DNA from: Flagellatimonas centrodinii
GTDB taxonomy: Bacteria > Pseudomonadota > Gammaproteobacteria > Nevskiales > Nevskiaceae
Length of the DNA: 64,000 nucleotides
Reading direction: 5' to 3'
Assembly: GCF_016918765.2 (NCBI RefSeq)
Contig: NZ_CP092104.1
Coordinates: 2,480,001 to 2,544,000 of the forward strand
The translations under genes were made by a program, and so were the position numbers. A model generated the notes under the pieces. That model ran no database searches. It was not told the origin of the DNA and was given only the letters and a program-made list of their open reading frames with translations. Below, in pieces: positions 53,296-62,739 of the stretch; position 1 is the first letter of the stretch; each line of letters begins with the position of its first letter.

Positions 53296-53613
53296 TCAGC
53301 CGAGCTTGTCGGCTTCAAACAGGCTGCTCATGCGTTGCGCGAGCATCAGGTCGCCTTCGATCTGCAACTTGCCGGTCATGAAAGCGGTCATGCCGTTGAG
53401 TTCACCCTTGAACAGCGCCACCAGATCATCGTCTTCCATGGTGATGGTGACGTCCGGGCTGCTGGCAGCGCCTTCGCCAACCGAGCATTCGCCGCCCTTG
53501 ATCACCGCGTGCATCGGGCTCGAAATGTTGAACTGCAGGGTCGCATCGAGGCCGGAAGCGGCGTCGGCATTGAAGGCGGCGGGCAGTTGCTTCAGTAGTT
53601 CGACAGCGGACAT
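53296..53613 (-). CDS. SCP2 sterol-carrier-domain protein
   Basis: 105 aa, a single SCP2 fold. Conserved pattern LQFNISSPMHAVIKGGEC, then VTITMEDDDLVALFKGELNG, then FMTGKLQIEGDLMLAQRMSS. Binds lipids or acyl-CoA; bacterial roles are poorly known. GGAG before the ATG at 53613. Ends ahead of the terminator at 53245-53275. Confidence 0.9.
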   Translation of the reverse strand: MSAVELLKQLPAAFNADAASGLDATLQFNISSPMHAVIKGGECSVGEGAASSPDVTITMEDDDLVALFKGELNGMTAFMTGKLQIEGDLMLAQRMSSLFEADKLG

Positions 53614-53702
53614 TCAAGGCACTCCAAATGGAAATATCGAGCGGGCATGCTACCGCTGGCAGCGCGGGGAGGCAACGAAAAGTCGCTGAATAGTAATGTC
53701 CA

Positions 53703-53975
53703 TTACGCTGCAGGATCGTCCATGCTTGCGGCCGCCGCTGGTGATAACAGAACAGCATGAACGGTACTGATGTACAGACGATTACCGCACTTCAGCGACG
53801 CAATCAATGCGGCATCGGTTTGGGCGTCGAGCCGCCGGTAGTCGCGGTTCTCGCGCCACCGGGGTCGCCATCGCTTGAAGGCCCGGAAGGCAGTGCCCTT
53901 GGCGTGGCCGCGCCGTTCGTCCCATTCGCGCAGGGTAATCCAGTGTTCCGGGTTCAGCTCGGTATCATGGGCCAT
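53703..53975 (-). CDS. Small possible DNA-binding protein of unknown function
   Basis: 90 aa from ATG 53975 (MAHDTELNPEHWITLREWDE). Strongly basic centre (AFRAFKRWRPRWRENRDYRR) and a wHTH-like order: WITLREWDERRG, then a helix, then RLYISTVHAVLL. It resembles the shape of MerR/excisionase-like or phage-regulator DNA-binding proteins, but I do not recognise a family. It is divergent from the Nudix gene, the two start codons 32 bases apart. A 14-bp palindrome (GTAATG-TC-CATTAC, 53693-53706) covers its stop codon. Confidence 0.6.
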   Translation of the reverse strand: MAHDTELNPEHWITLREWDERRGHAKGTAFRAFKRWRPRWRENRDYRRLDAQTDAALIASLKCGNRLYISTVHAVLLSPAAAASMDDPAA

Positions 53976-54006
53976 GCCTGCCAGTGTAGAAGAGCTCCGA
54001 GGTCTT

Positions 54007-54675
54007 ATGGAACCTGATGCCGCATCCTCCGCTGGCGCGGATTTCGACACCGTCACCGTGCCCCTGCTGCAGGCGGCACTGGTGGGCACCACTGAGCTCC
54101 CGCCGCGGCGATTCAGCCCGGCCGACTTTCCGACCGGTTTCGAGCGATGGGTTCCGGATGGCCTGCTGCAAAGCCTGCGGCCTGCTGCGGTGCTGATCGC
54201 CGTCCTGCGCCGTCCGGAGGGGCCGACGGTGCTGTTGACCAAGCGTTCTGAGCAGTTGCGAGCCCACCAGGGACAGGTGAGCTTTCCCGGCGGCCGACGC
54301 GATGACGACGACGATACGCTGGCCTGGACCGCTTTGCGCGAGGCGAATGAGGAAGTCGGTCTGGCGCCCGAGTCAGTCCGGGTGCTCGGTTACCTCGATG
54401 ACTATCCGACGCTGACCCGGTATCGCGTCACCCCGGTCGTGGGTGTGGTGGACGTGCCGCCGCCGGTGTGGCGGCCTGAACCAGGTGAGGTGGCGGAGGT
54501 ATTCGAGTTGCCCCTGGCGCGGGTGTTGCAGCTGTCGACCTACCGGCAACGCAGCCTCTTGCGGGAGGGCATCCGTCTGCCGTTCTACGAGCTGGAGCAC
54601 GGGCGACATCGAATATGGGGTGCCACTGCGGGCATGCTTCGGCAACTGGCGCTCACCGTGAATGGCCATGTCTGA
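54007..54675 (+). CDS. nudL: Nudix CoA pyrophosphatase (NudL-like)
   Basis: 222 aa. Nudix box GGRRDDDDDTLAWTALREAN then EEVGL, with Asp in the first acidic place as in CoA pyrophosphatases; the preceding LTKRSEQLRAHQGQVSFPGG is the NuCoA signature. Hydrolyses CoA or acyl-CoA to 3',5'-ADP and phosphopantetheine. ATG 54007 has GAGG upstream; ATG 53974 is in frame but would overlap the divergent gene's start. Confidence 0.9.
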   Translation: MEPDAASSAGADFDTVTVPLLQAALVGTTELPPRRFSPADFPTGFERWVPDGLLQSLRPAAVLIAVLRRPEGPTVLLTKRSEQLRAHQGQVSFPGGRRDDDDDTLAWTALREANEEVGLAPESVRVLGYLDDYPTLTRYRVTPVVGVVDVPPPVWRPEPGEVAEVFELPLARVLQLSTYRQRSLLREGIRLPFYELEHGRHRIWGATAGMLRQLALTVNGHV

Positions 54676-55060
54676 TGGCGCCTTCGAACGGGCGTTGGCG
54701 CTTCAGGCCCACGCGGCGCGGCTTGGGTTCGACTGGCCCGGCCTCGATGGGGTGCTCGACAAGATGGCGGAGGAACTGCGCGAGTTCGAGCAGGCGCGTG
54801 CCGAATCGCCATTGCGGCAGCAGGAGGAATTGGGTGACCTTTTGCTGACAGCGGTCAACCTGGCGCGGCATCTCGGGGTTGATCCCGCCGCCAGCCTGGA
54901 TGCCGCTACAGCCCGCTTTGCTGCAAGGTTTTCGGGCATCGAGGCGGCGCTCGACCAACTGCCACCGCTCGGAACGACGGCGCGCCTTCGGGCCATGGAG
55001 GCCTTGTGGCAAAAGGCCAAGCTCGAGGGTGTCGTCCACGGTCACGACGAAGACGCGTGA
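54662..55060 (+). CDS. Single-domain MazG nucleotide pyrophosphohydrolase
   Basis: 132 aa. It matches only the C-terminal catalytic domain of full MazG (about 260 aa). GFDWPGLDGVLDKMAEELRE holds the first acidic pair (EELREFE), QEELGDLLLTAVNLARHLGV the second (EELGD), as in the ExxE-ExxD metal site, then a final helix (TARLRAMEALWQKAKLEG). Overlaps the Nudix gene by 14 bases. The N-terminal domain is absent; no trace is seen upstream. Confidence 0.85.
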   Translation: MAMSDGAFERALALQAHAARLGFDWPGLDGVLDKMAEELREFEQARAESPLRQQEELGDLLLTAVNLARHLGVDPAASLDAATARFAARFSGIEAALDQLPPLGTTARLRAMEALWQKAKLEGVVHGHDEDA

Positions 55061-55102
55061 TAGAGTTCGAGCGACGATAACCCGCGTTCAACGGGAGGAG
55101 AT

Positions 55103-56044
55103 ATGCGAATTGGTTTGGTGGTGGACTCGGCTTGCGACCTGCCGCCGTCGTTTATCGAAGCCAATAACATCGTGATTCTGCCGATCACGCTGCATCTGGG
55201 CTCCCGGGACCAGATCGACGAGCGCGATGTCGAGCAGACCCGCCGCTTCTATGCCGAAAACTGGGATGGCCACGGCGATGCCGGCACGTCCGCCTTCTCG
55301 ACCGATCAGATCAAGTCGCTGTTCCTGTCGAAACTGGTCATCGATTTCGACTTCGTCTTCTGCCTGACGATCGCTTCCAGCCGCAGCCCGATGTTCGACA
55401 ACGCGGTGAAGGCCTCGTTCGCGATCCTCAACGATTACAAGCCGCACCGCGCCGAAGCCGGCATTGCCGGGCCATTCGCCTTGCGCGTCATCGACTGCCA
55501 GAACCTGTTTGCCGCTCAGGGCGTGCTGGCGGCCGAGGCCGTGAGAATGATCAAGTCCGGAGAGAACCCGGTCAAGATCCGCGAGCGCATCGAATATCTG
55601 GTGCAGAACCTGCACGGCTACATGTTGCCTCAGGACCTGTTCTACCTGCGGGCGCGTGCGCAGAAGAAGGGCGATCGCAGTCTCGGGTGGGTGGGTGCCA
55701 TGTTGGGCACCGCACTGGACATCAAGCCCCTGATCAAGGGGCATCGGAATACCACCGGTCCGGTGGCCAAGCTCCGGCATTTCGACGACGGCGCACGCCG
55801 GGTATTCGAATATGCGGCAAGCCGGGTTCGCCGAGGCCTGCTGGCGCCGACACTGGTGGTTAGCTTCGGGGGCGACCTGGAGCGTTTGCATGCGCTGCCG
55901 GGATTCGAGGAACTTCAGCGGGTTTGTGGCGATTGTGGTGTCGAGTTGATAGAAAGCATGCTGTCCATGACAGGCGGAATCAACGTCGGCCCTGGCGCTT
56001 TGACGCTGGCCTTCGCCGACGAGCCTCACGACCTGCCGTTCTGA
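55103..56044 (+). CDS. DegV-family fatty-acid-binding protein
   Basis: 313 aa. DegV fold: RIGLVVDSACDLPPSFIEAN, PITLHLGSRDQIDERDVEQT, GTSAFSTDQI, FCLTIASSRSPMFDNA, and ESMLSMTGGINVGPGALTLA near the end. Such proteins hold a fatty acid; Firmicute relatives (FakB) hand it to FakA kinase. No FakA is seen here, so the role is unclear. GGGAGGAG precedes the ATG. The next gene is dapB. Confidence 0.85.
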   Translation: MRIGLVVDSACDLPPSFIEANNIVILPITLHLGSRDQIDERDVEQTRRFYAENWDGHGDAGTSAFSTDQIKSLFLSKLVIDFDFVFCLTIASSRSPMFDNAVKASFAILNDYKPHRAEAGIAGPFALRVIDCQNLFAAQGVLAAEAVRMIKSGENPVKIRERIEYLVQNLHGYMLPQDLFYLRARAQKKGDRSLGWVGAMLGTALDIKPLIKGHRNTTGPVAKLRHFDDGARRVFEYAASRVRRGLLAPTLVVSFGGDLERLHALPGFEELQRVCGDCGVELIESMLSMTGGINVGPGALTLAFADEPHDLPF

Positions 56045-56085
56045 TCCTGTCTGCCCCTGACGCCCCTTCCGCTGAACTGACCGCC

Positions 56086-56901
56086 ATGACATCACCCGAT
56101 ACCTCCGCTCCCCGCATTGGCATTCTTGGGGCGGGCGGACGCATGGGCCGCAGCTTGATCCAGGCCGTGGCGGCGACCCAGGGACGGGCCTCATTGGGTG
56201 CCGCCATTGAGCGTTCGGGCGCCGACGGGATCGGCGAGGATGCGGGCCTGCTTGCGGGCATCGGCGCGATCGGCGTCAGGTTGGCCTCGACGGTCGACAC
56301 GGCGACATTCGATGTGTTGATCGATTTCACGCGCCCCGAGGCGATCGCCGACACCCTGGGCGCTTGTACGGCGGCCCAACGGGGCCTGGTGATTGGGACC
56401 ACCGGCTTTGACGCCGGGCAGATTGCGGCGATTCAGGCGGCTTCGGCGGTGATCCCGATCTGCATGTCCGGCAATTTCAGCGTTGGCATCTACCTTTTGC
56501 AGCAGCTTGTGGAGCAGGCGGCGCGGACGCTCGGCCCGGATTTCGATATCGAAGTGGTCGAAGCGCATCACCGTCATAAGGTCGACGCGCCCAGCGGTAC
56601 GGCCCTGATGCTGGGGCAGGCAGCGGCGGCCGGGGCAGGGCGGTCGCTGGCGGAAGACGCCGTTTATGCCCGTCAGGGCCACACTGGTGCCCGTCCCGCG
56701 GGTTCGATCGGGTTCGCTACGATACGGGGCGGCGATGTGGTCGGTGACCATACCGTTCACTTTCTCGGTGACGGCGAGCGTCTGGCCCTGAGCCATCATG
56801 CCTCCAGCCGCATGAACTTCGCGCGCGGCGCCGTGCGTGCCGCCCAGTGGCTGGCGCGCCAGAACCCGGGGCTGTACAGCATGCGCGACGTGCTCGGCTG
56901 A
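56086..56901 (+). CDS. dapB: 4-hydroxy-tetrahydrodipicolinate reductase
   Basis: 271 aa from ATG 56086. NAD(P)-binding GILGAGGRMGRSLIQA and catalytic EVVEAHHRHKVDAPSGTALM. Lysine and diaminopimelate synthesis. Followed by carA as in many gammaproteobacteria (dapB-carA-carB); the usual dnaJ upstream is replaced by degV. Confidence 0.96.
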   Translation: MTSPDTSAPRIGILGAGGRMGRSLIQAVAATQGRASLGAAIERSGADGIGEDAGLLAGIGAIGVRLASTVDTATFDVLIDFTRPEAIADTLGACTAAQRGLVIGTTGFDAGQIAAIQAASAVIPICMSGNFSVGIYLLQQLVEQAARTLGPDFDIEVVEAHHRHKVDAPSGTALMLGQAAAAGAGRSLAEDAVYARQGHTGARPAGSIGFATIRGGDVVGDHTVHFLGDGERLALSHHASSRMNFARGAVRAAQWLARQNPGLYSMRDVLG

Positions 56902-56979
56902 GACGCCCCCGGGGGGGCCAATCGGTGGTGTGCGAAGTCCCGAAATCAGGTCATTTCGCCGCGCTGCAGCAATTTTTCG

Positions 56980-57008
56980 TGGACCTTTGGCGGGCGCGGC
57001 AGTATCAT
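56980..57008 (+). promoter_or_regulatory. Candidate promoter of carAB
   Basis: TGGACC (56980), 17 bases, TATCAT (57003-57008). Predicted start about 57015, exactly where a paired leader begins. Confidence 0.45.
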
Positions 57009-57014
57009 GCGCGC

Positions 57015-57080
57015 CTAATCCGAGACGGGGGCTCCTGGCCCCCGTTTCCGTGTGAAACGCTGGAAACAGCCCCGGATTAG
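57015..57080 (+). promoter_or_regulatory. Structured leader of carA
   Basis: CTAATCCG (57015-57022) can pair with CGGATTAG (57073-57080) as an outer stem. Inside are a GC stem ACGGGGGC / GCCCCCGT (57025-57045, weak T-run) and GTTTCC (57044-57049), which can pair with GAAAC (57054) or GGAAAC (57062). Competing stems suggest attenuation or a start-site switch for pyrimidine/arginine control. Confidence 0.5.
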
Positions 57081-57100
57081 TGATTCAAGACAACCTGCCG

Positions 57101-58231
57101 ATGACCCGAACAAAACCGGCTGTACTCGCCCTCTCTGATGGTTCCGTTTTCCGAGGGGTATCCATTGGCATCGATGGAATTTCGGCGGGTGAGGTGGTCT
57201 TCAACACGGCGATGACCGGGTATCAGGAGATCCTGACCGACCCCTCCTATCGCCAGCAGATCGTCACCTTGACCTACCCGCACATCGGGAATGTCGGCGT
57301 CAACGATGAAGACGCCGAGTCCGACCAGGTACATATCGCCGGATTGGTGCTTCGCGAAGTGCCTCGGCGGCCTAGCAATTTCCGTTCGACCGAGGGGTTC
57401 AGTGACTTTCTGGCCCGTCGGGGCGTGGTCGCCATCGCGGGTATCGACACTCGTGCCTTGACCCGGGTGCTGCGTGACAAGGGCGCCCAGGGGGGCGCCA
57501 TCGTTGCCGGTGAGCAGGCGACGCCAGAGGTCGCGCTGGCGGCGGCCCGCGAGTTTCCCGGTCTCCAGGGCGCAGACCTCGCGCAAGTGGTTTCGTGCAG
57601 TGCACCGCATGTCTGGACGACCGGTAGCTGGACCCTGGACTCCAATCGCGAGTCCACCCCCGAGCCGGGTTCCCGGCATGTGGTGGTGCTCGATTTCGGC
57701 GTCAAGCGCAACATCCTGAGAATGCTGGTCGACCGTGGGTGCCGGGTGACCGTCATGCCGGCGCAGACCCCCGCTGAGGCGGTCCTGGCGCTGAAACCCG
57801 ACGGGGTTCTGCTGTCCAATGGCCCAGGCGATCCGGAGCCCTGTACCTATGCCATCGAGACCGCGCGAGCACTGCTGGCAGCGAAGGTGCCGACCTTCGG
57901 CATTTGCCTGGGGCATCAGATTCTGGCGCTCGCCGCCGGCGCACGCACGCTGAAAATGAAGTTCGGGCATCACGGTGCCAACCACCCGGTTCAGGAGCTG
58001 TCGACCGGGCGGGTAATGATCACCAGCCAGAATCATGGCTTCGCCGTTGACGCCGACAGTCTTCCGGACAATGTGCGGGTCACCCACGTCTCACTGTTTG
58101 ATGGTTCGCTGCAGGGCATTGCTCTCGGGGACGCGCCGGCGTTCAGTTTCCAGGGACATCCCGAGGCCAGCCCCGGCCCCCATGACCTCGACGGTCTGTT
58201 CGATCACTTTCTGGCGCTGATGGCCCGCTGA
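57101..58231 (+). CDS. carA: Carbamoyl-phosphate synthase small (glutaminase) subunit
   Basis: 376 aa from ATG 57101 ([11 protein letters not shown]). [20 protein letters not shown] near the start, catalytic Cys in [14 protein letters not shown] and the His-Glu pair in [12 protein letters not shown]. An in-frame GTG at 57080 is sequestered in the leader stem, so the ATG is preferred. One base before carB. Confidence 0.96.
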   Translation: MTRTKPAVLALSDGSVFRGVSIGIDGISAGEVVFNTAMTGYQEILTDPSYRQQIVTLTYPHIGNVGVNDEDAESDQVHIAGLVLREVPRRPSNFRSTEGFSDFLARRGVVAIAGIDTRALTRVLRDKGAQGGAIVAGEQATPEVALAAAREFPGLQGADLAQVVSCSAPHVWTTGSWTLDSNRESTPEPGSRHVVVLDFGVKRNILRMLVDRGCRVTVMPAQTPAEAVLALKPDGVLLSNGPGDPEPCTYAIETARALLAAKVPTFGICLGHQILALAAGARTLKMKFGHHGANHPVQELSTGRVMITSQNHGFAVDADSLPDNVRVTHVSLFDGSLQGIALGDAPAFSFQGHPEASPGPHDLDGLFDHFLALMAR

Positions 58232-58232
58232 C

Positions 58233-61200
58233 ATGCCCAAACGTACCGATATCCAGAGCATCCTCATCATCGGCGCCGGCCCTATCGTGATTGGCCAGGC
58301 CTGTGAGTTCGACTACTCCGGTGCGCAGGCTTGCAAGGCACTGCGGGAAGAGGGTTATCGGGTGATTCTGGTCAACTCCAATCCGGCCACCATCATGACC
58401 GACCCGGAGATGGCCGACAGCACCTACATCGAGCCGATCCGCTGGCAGACCGTTGCGCGCATCATCGAGCAGGAGCGTCCGGATGCGCTGCTGCCGACCA
58501 TGGGCGGGCAGACCGCCTTGAATTGCGCGCTGGATCTCGAGCGCGAAGGCGTGCTCACCAAGTTCGGCGTGCAGATGATTGGTGCCAACGCCGAAGCAAT
58601 CGATCTCGCTGAAGACCGGCTCAAGTTCCGCGATGCCATGACCGAAATCGGTCTCGGCAGTGCCCGCTCAGGCGTGGCGCATTCGATGCCGGAGGCCCGC
58701 GCCCTGCAGGCGGAGATCGGGTTCCCGGTGATCATTCGGCCCAGTTTCACCCTCGGCGGGTCCGGTGGCGGTGTCGCTTACAACGTCGAAGAATTTGAAG
58801 AGATCGTGACGCGTGGCCTCGATCTTTCACCCACCACCGAAGTCCTGATCGAAGAGTCGTTGCTCGGATGGAAAGAATTCGAGATGGAGGTGGTGCGTGA
58901 CCGCAAGGACAACTGCATCATCATCTGCTCGATCGAGAACTTCGATCCGATGGGGGTGCATACCGGGGACTCGATTACCGTGGCCCCGGCGCAGACGCTG
59001 ACCGACAAGGAATATCAGCTGCTGCGGGACGCCTCGATCAAGGTGCTGCGGCGTGTTGGTGTCGAGACTGGTGGGTCGAACGTGCAGTTCGCCATCAATC
59101 CCGCCGACGGCCGGATCATCGTCATCGAGATGAACCCGCGGGTGTCACGCTCCTCGGCGCTGGCCTCCAAGGCCACCGGGTTCCCGATCGCCAAGGTTGC
59201 GGCCAAATTGGCGGTTGGGTACACGCTTGACGAGCTCAAGAACGACATCACCGGCGGACGCACGCCGGCCTCCTTCGAGCCGGCCATCGACTATGTGGTC
59301 ACCAAGATCCCGCGATTCACCTTCGAGAAGTTCCCGCAGGCCGACTCCAGGCTGACGACACAGATGAAAAGTGTCGGTGAGGTGATGGCGATCGGGCGCA
59401 ACTTCCAGGAATCGCTGCAAAAGGCGCTGCGTGGGCTGGAGGTTGGAAGCGACGGGTTCGAGTCCATGCTGACGCTGGATCAGGCCGAGTCCGAGACGCG
59501 CGTCCGTTCCGAACTGGCCATTCCGCGGGCACATCGGATCTGGTATGTCGGCGATGCCTTCAGGCTCGGCATGAGTGTCGACGAAGTGCATCGCATCTCG
59601 AAGATTGATCCGTGGTTCCTCGACCAGATCGAGGAGATCATTCAGGTCGAAGCCGCAGTGGTCGCGACGCCGTTGGCGGAAACCGATGCCGGGACGCTCC
59701 GCAGCTACAAGCGTCTGGGCTTTTCCGACCGGCGACTGGCCACCCTGTGGCGGGTCAACGAGTCGGCCGTGCGCCAGCGGCGTCTGGCGCTCGATGTGCG
59801 TCCGGTGTTCAAGCGGGTGGATACCTGCGCGGCTGAATTCCCGACCAGCACCGCCTATCTGTACTCCTCCTATGACGAGGTCTGTGAAGCGGAGCCGACC
59901 GAACGCGAGAAGATCATGATTCTCGGCGGCGGGCCTAACCGCATCGGGCAGGGGATTGAATTCGACTACTGCTGTGTCCACGCGGCGCTGGCGCTGCGGG
60001 AAGATGGGTACGAAACCATCATGGTCAATTGCAACCCGGAAACGGTGTCGACGGATTACGACACCTCCGACCGGCTCTACTTCGAGCCGCTGACCTTCGA
60101 AGACGTGATGGCGATCATCGACATCGAGAAGCCGAAGGGCGTGATCGTGCAGTTCGGGGGCCAGACGCCGCTGAAGTTGGCGCGCCAGCTGGAAGCGGCG
60201 GGCGCTCCGATCATCGGTACTACGCCGGATGCGATCGACCTCGCAGAGGACCGCGACCGCTTCCAGAAGCTGGTGGTTCAGCTTGACCTGCTGCAGCCGC
60301 CCAACGGCACCGCCACCTCGCTTGAGCAGGCGTTGCGGATTGCGGAACAGGTCGGTTACCCGTTGGTGGTGCGGCCCAGCTACGTTCTGGGTGGCCGCGC
60401 CATGGAAATCGTTCATGACGGCGACGATCTTCGGCGCTACATGACGGAAGCGGTGCGGGTGTCGAACGACTCGCCGGTCCTGCTGGACCACTTCCTCAAC
60501 AATGCCATCGAGGTCGACATCGATGCCCTGGCCGACGGCGAGAACGTGGTCATTGGCGGCATCATGGAACATATCGAGGAGGCCGGCGTGCATTCCGGCG
60601 ATTCCGCCTGCTCGTTGCCGGCCTATTCGCTGTCGAAGGCGATCCAGGACGTCATTCGCGAGCAGGTGGTGAAATTGGCACGGGCGTTGAATGTCGTGGG
60701 CCTGATGAATGCCCAATTCGCGGTGCAGGACGACCGGGTTTACCTGCTCGAGGTCAATCCGCGCGCCTCTCGCACCAGCCCGTTCGTCTCGAAGGCGACC
60801 GGGCGACCACTGGCCAAGATCGCCGCCCGCTGCATGGCCGGTCGGACCCTTGCTGACCAGGGGATCACGCATGAGATCGTGCCTGACTACTTCTCGGTCA
60901 AGGAGTCGGTATTCCCCTTCAGCAAGTTCCCTGGCGTCGACCCCTTGCTGGGTCCAGAGATGCGCTCGACGGGCGAGGTCATGGGAGTGGGCAACCATTT
61001 CGGCGAGGCCTTCAACAAGGCATTGTTGGCGGGCGGGATGGTGGTACCCGCCAGTGGGACCGCGTTCATCTCGGTTCGCGAGCCCGACAAGCCGAAAGCG
61101 GTGGAGTTGGCGAGGTTGTTGGCATCTCGTGGCATCTCGGTAGTGGCGACGCACGGCACGGCAGCGGTGATCCGGGCGGCCGGCATTCCCTGCGAAGGCG

Positions 61201-61451
61201 TGAACAAGGTCAAGGAAGGCCGACCGCACTGCGTCGACATGATCAAGAACGGCGAAATCCACTTCATCGCCAATACCACCGAGGGCAAGCAGTCGATAGA
61301 AGAGTCACGCTCGATTCGCGCGGCGGCAATCCAGAACAAGGTCTGCTACTTCACCACCATCGCGGGCGCGCTGGCGGCAGCGGTGGCGATGGCGCACCTC
61401 GACAAACTCGACGTCAACCGGCTACAGACGTTGCACGAACGTCTCCACTGA
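58233..61451 (+). CDS. carB: Carbamoyl-phosphate synthase large subunit
   Basis: 1072 aa. Two ATP-grasp halves, each with the family core: [13 protein letters not shown] and [34 protein letters not shown] and [17 protein letters not shown]. The C-terminal regulatory domain ([20 protein letters not shown]) binds effectors. Supplies carbamoyl phosphate for pyrimidines and arginine. Directly after carA. Confidence 0.97.
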   Translation: MPKRTDIQSILIIGAGPIVIGQACEFDYSGAQACKALREEGYRVILVNSNPATIMTDPEMADSTYIEPIRWQTVARIIEQERPDALLPTMGGQTALNCALDLEREGVLTKFGVQMIGANAEAIDLAEDRLKFRDAMTEIGLGSARSGVAHSMPEARALQAEIGFPVIIRPSFTLGGSGGGVAYNVEEFEEIVTRGLDLSPTTEVLIEESLLGWKEFEMEVVRDRKDNCIIICSIENFDPMGVHTGDSITVAPAQTLTDKEYQLLRDASIKVLRRVGVETGGSNVQFAINPADGRIIVIEMNPRVSRSSALASKATGFPIAKVAAKLAVGYTLDELKNDITGGRTPASFEPAIDYVVTKIPRFTFEKFPQADSRLTTQMKSVGEVMAIGRNFQESLQKALRGLEVGSDGFESMLTLDQAESETRVRSELAIPRAHRIWYVGDAFRLGMSVDEVHRISKIDPWFLDQIEEIIQVEAAVVATPLAETDAGTLRSYKRLGFSDRRLATLWRVNESAVRQRRLALDVRPVFKRVDTCAAEFPTSTAYLYSSYDEVCEAEPTEREKIMILGGGPNRIGQGIEFDYCCVHAALALREDGYETIMVNCNPETVSTDYDTSDRLYFEPLTFEDVMAIIDIEKPKGVIVQFGGQTPLKLARQLEAAGAPIIGTTPDAIDLAEDRDRFQKLVVQLDLLQPPNGTATSLEQALRIAEQVGYPLVVRPSYVLGGRAMEIVHDGDDLRRYMTEAVRVSNDSPVLLDHFLNNAIEVDIDALADGENVVIGGIMEHIEEAGVHSGDSACSLPAYSLSKAIQDVIREQVVKLARALNVVGLMNAQFAVQDDRVYLLEVNPRASRTSPFVSKATGRPLAKIAARCMAGRTLADQGITHEIVPDYFSVKESVFPFSKFPGVDPLLGPEMRSTGEVMGVGNHFGEAFNKALLAGGMVVPASGTAFISVREPDKPKAVELARLLASRGISVVATHGTAAVIRAAGIPCEGVNKVKEGRPHCVDMIKNGEIHFIANTTEGKQSIEESRSIRAAAIQNKVCYFTTIAGALAAAVAMAHLDKLDVNRLQTLHERLH

Positions 61452-61516
61452 GCGGTGCCTTCCGGAGCCTGAAGGCCGCCGGGGGGCGTGATAAAGTCAT
61501 CGCCCAATCTGATCCT

Positions 61517-61554
61517 GCTTCGCGGCCACTCCGCTGGCTGCGAAGCGTTTTTTT
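61517..61554 (+). terminator. Strong rho-independent terminator between carB and greA
   Basis: 11-bp stem GCTTCGCGGCC / GGCTGCGAAGC (one G-T pair), eight-base loop, then seven T. It either ends the carAB transcript or lies in a greA leader, as with GraL in E. coli. Confidence 0.92.
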
Positions 61555-61578
61555 GCCTGGAGCCGAGGGAGCCCGGAC

Positions 61579-62055
61579 ATGAATTTGACCCCCATGACGG
61601 CGCGTGGCGCCGACAAGCTGCGCGAGGAACTGCGGTATCGCAAGAGCGAACTGCGGCCGAAGATCATTGCCGATATCGACGAGGCCCGCTCGCACGGGGA
61701 CCTTCGTGAGAACGCCGAATATCACGCTGCCCGAGAGCAGCATGGCTTCAATGAGGGGCGCATCACCGAGATCGAGGCGAAGCTGGGATCGGCGCAGGTG
61801 ATCGACGTGACCCAGATCAAGACGCACGGAAAGGTGGTGTTCGGGACCACCGTGGCGGTGGCAGACGCCGATACGGGCGAGGAAATGCAGTACCAGATCG
61901 TTGGCGAGGATGAGGCCGACATCAAGGCCGGCATGATCTCCTTCAACTCGCCGATCGCCCGCGCACTGATCGGCAAAGCCGAAGGTGATGTTGTCAGCGT
62001 GCAGGTGCCCAGCGGCATCCGCGAGCTGGAAATCATCTCGCTGCGCTACGAGTAG
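61579..62055 (+). CDS. greA: Transcription elongation factor GreA
   Basis: 158 aa. Coiled-coil tip with the acidic pair in [21 protein letters not shown]-terminal globe with [20 protein letters not shown] and [14 protein letters not shown]. Rescues backtracked RNA polymerase. GAGGGAG-like ribosome-binding site before ATG 61579. 24 bases after the terminator T-run. Confidence 0.96.
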   Translation: MNLTPMTARGADKLREELRYRKSELRPKIIADIDEARSHGDLRENAEYHAAREQHGFNEGRITEIEAKLGSAQVIDVTQIKTHGKVVFGTTVAVADADTGEEMQYQIVGEDEADIKAGMISFNSPIARALIGKAEGDVVSVQVPSGIRELEIISLRYE

Positions 62056-62072
62056 CGACCGGGCCGGCCGCC

Positions 62073-62702
62073 GTGGGACAGAAGCGAAGTCGCAGTTCGT
62101 CCCGATGGCTTGCCGAGCACGAAGCGGATCGCTACGTGCAGGAGGCCCGCAAGCTAGGATATCGATCGCGGGCGGTGTTCAAACTGCAGGAACTGCAGGA
62201 GCGCGACCGCATTCTCAAGCCGGGGCAGGTCGTGGTGGACCTTGGCGCTGCCCCCGGTGGCTGGAGTCAGTACGCGCGACCCCTGCTTGGCCGGAAGGGG
62301 CGGTTGTTCGCGCTCGATATCCTGCCGATGGACAGCCTGGCGGAAGTGGACTTCATCTGTGGGGACTTCCGCGAGGCGACCGTCCTCGAGGCCCTGGAGG
62401 CCGAAGTCGGCTCGCACGGCGTGGACCTTGTAATGTCCGACATGGCCCCCAACTTGATCGGGGTGGATGTGGCCGACCAGGCGTCCAGCATTTATCTGTG
62501 TGAACTGGCTCTGGATTTCGCCGTCAGGCACCTTAAACCGGGCGGGGCCTTTCTGGTCAAGGTATTCCAGGGAGAGGGTTCAGACGCGTTTCTCCGTTCG
62601 GTGCGGTCTGCATTCCCCCGGGTGGTGGTGCGCAAGCCCAAGGCCAGTCGGCCGAGATCGCGTGAAGTGTATGTGCTGGCGCGGAATTTTAGTCCGGTGT
62701 AA
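62073..62702 (+). CDS. rlmE: 23S rRNA (uridine2552-2'-O)-methyltransferase
   Basis: 209 aa from GTG 62073. K-D-K-E tetrad: Lys in SRAVFKLQEL, Asp in VMSDMAPNL, Lys in FLVKVFQGEG, Glu in SREVYVLARN; SAM loop VDLGAAPGGWSQ. Helps 50S assembly. Followed by ftsH as usual. The small gene yhbY, often next to greA/rlmE, is absent here on both strands. Confidence 0.95.
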   Translation: MGQKRSRSSSRWLAEHEADRYVQEARKLGYRSRAVFKLQELQERDRILKPGQVVVDLGAAPGGWSQYARPLLGRKGRLFALDILPMDSLAEVDFICGDFREATVLEALEAEVGSHGVDLVMSDMAPNLIGVDVADQASSIYLCELALDFAVRHLKPGGAFLVKVFQGEGSDAFLRSVRSAFPRVVVRKPKASRPRSREVYVLARNFSPV

Positions 62703-62739
62703 CGTGTCCAAAAGCCCTTGAGTTGACGGAAAGACCACT

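Noticed and set aside
59145-61262. 705-codon open frame antisense to carB
   Set aside because: carB is intact and conserved across the whole span; long antisense frames are common in GC-rich genes. The frame shows no family motif.
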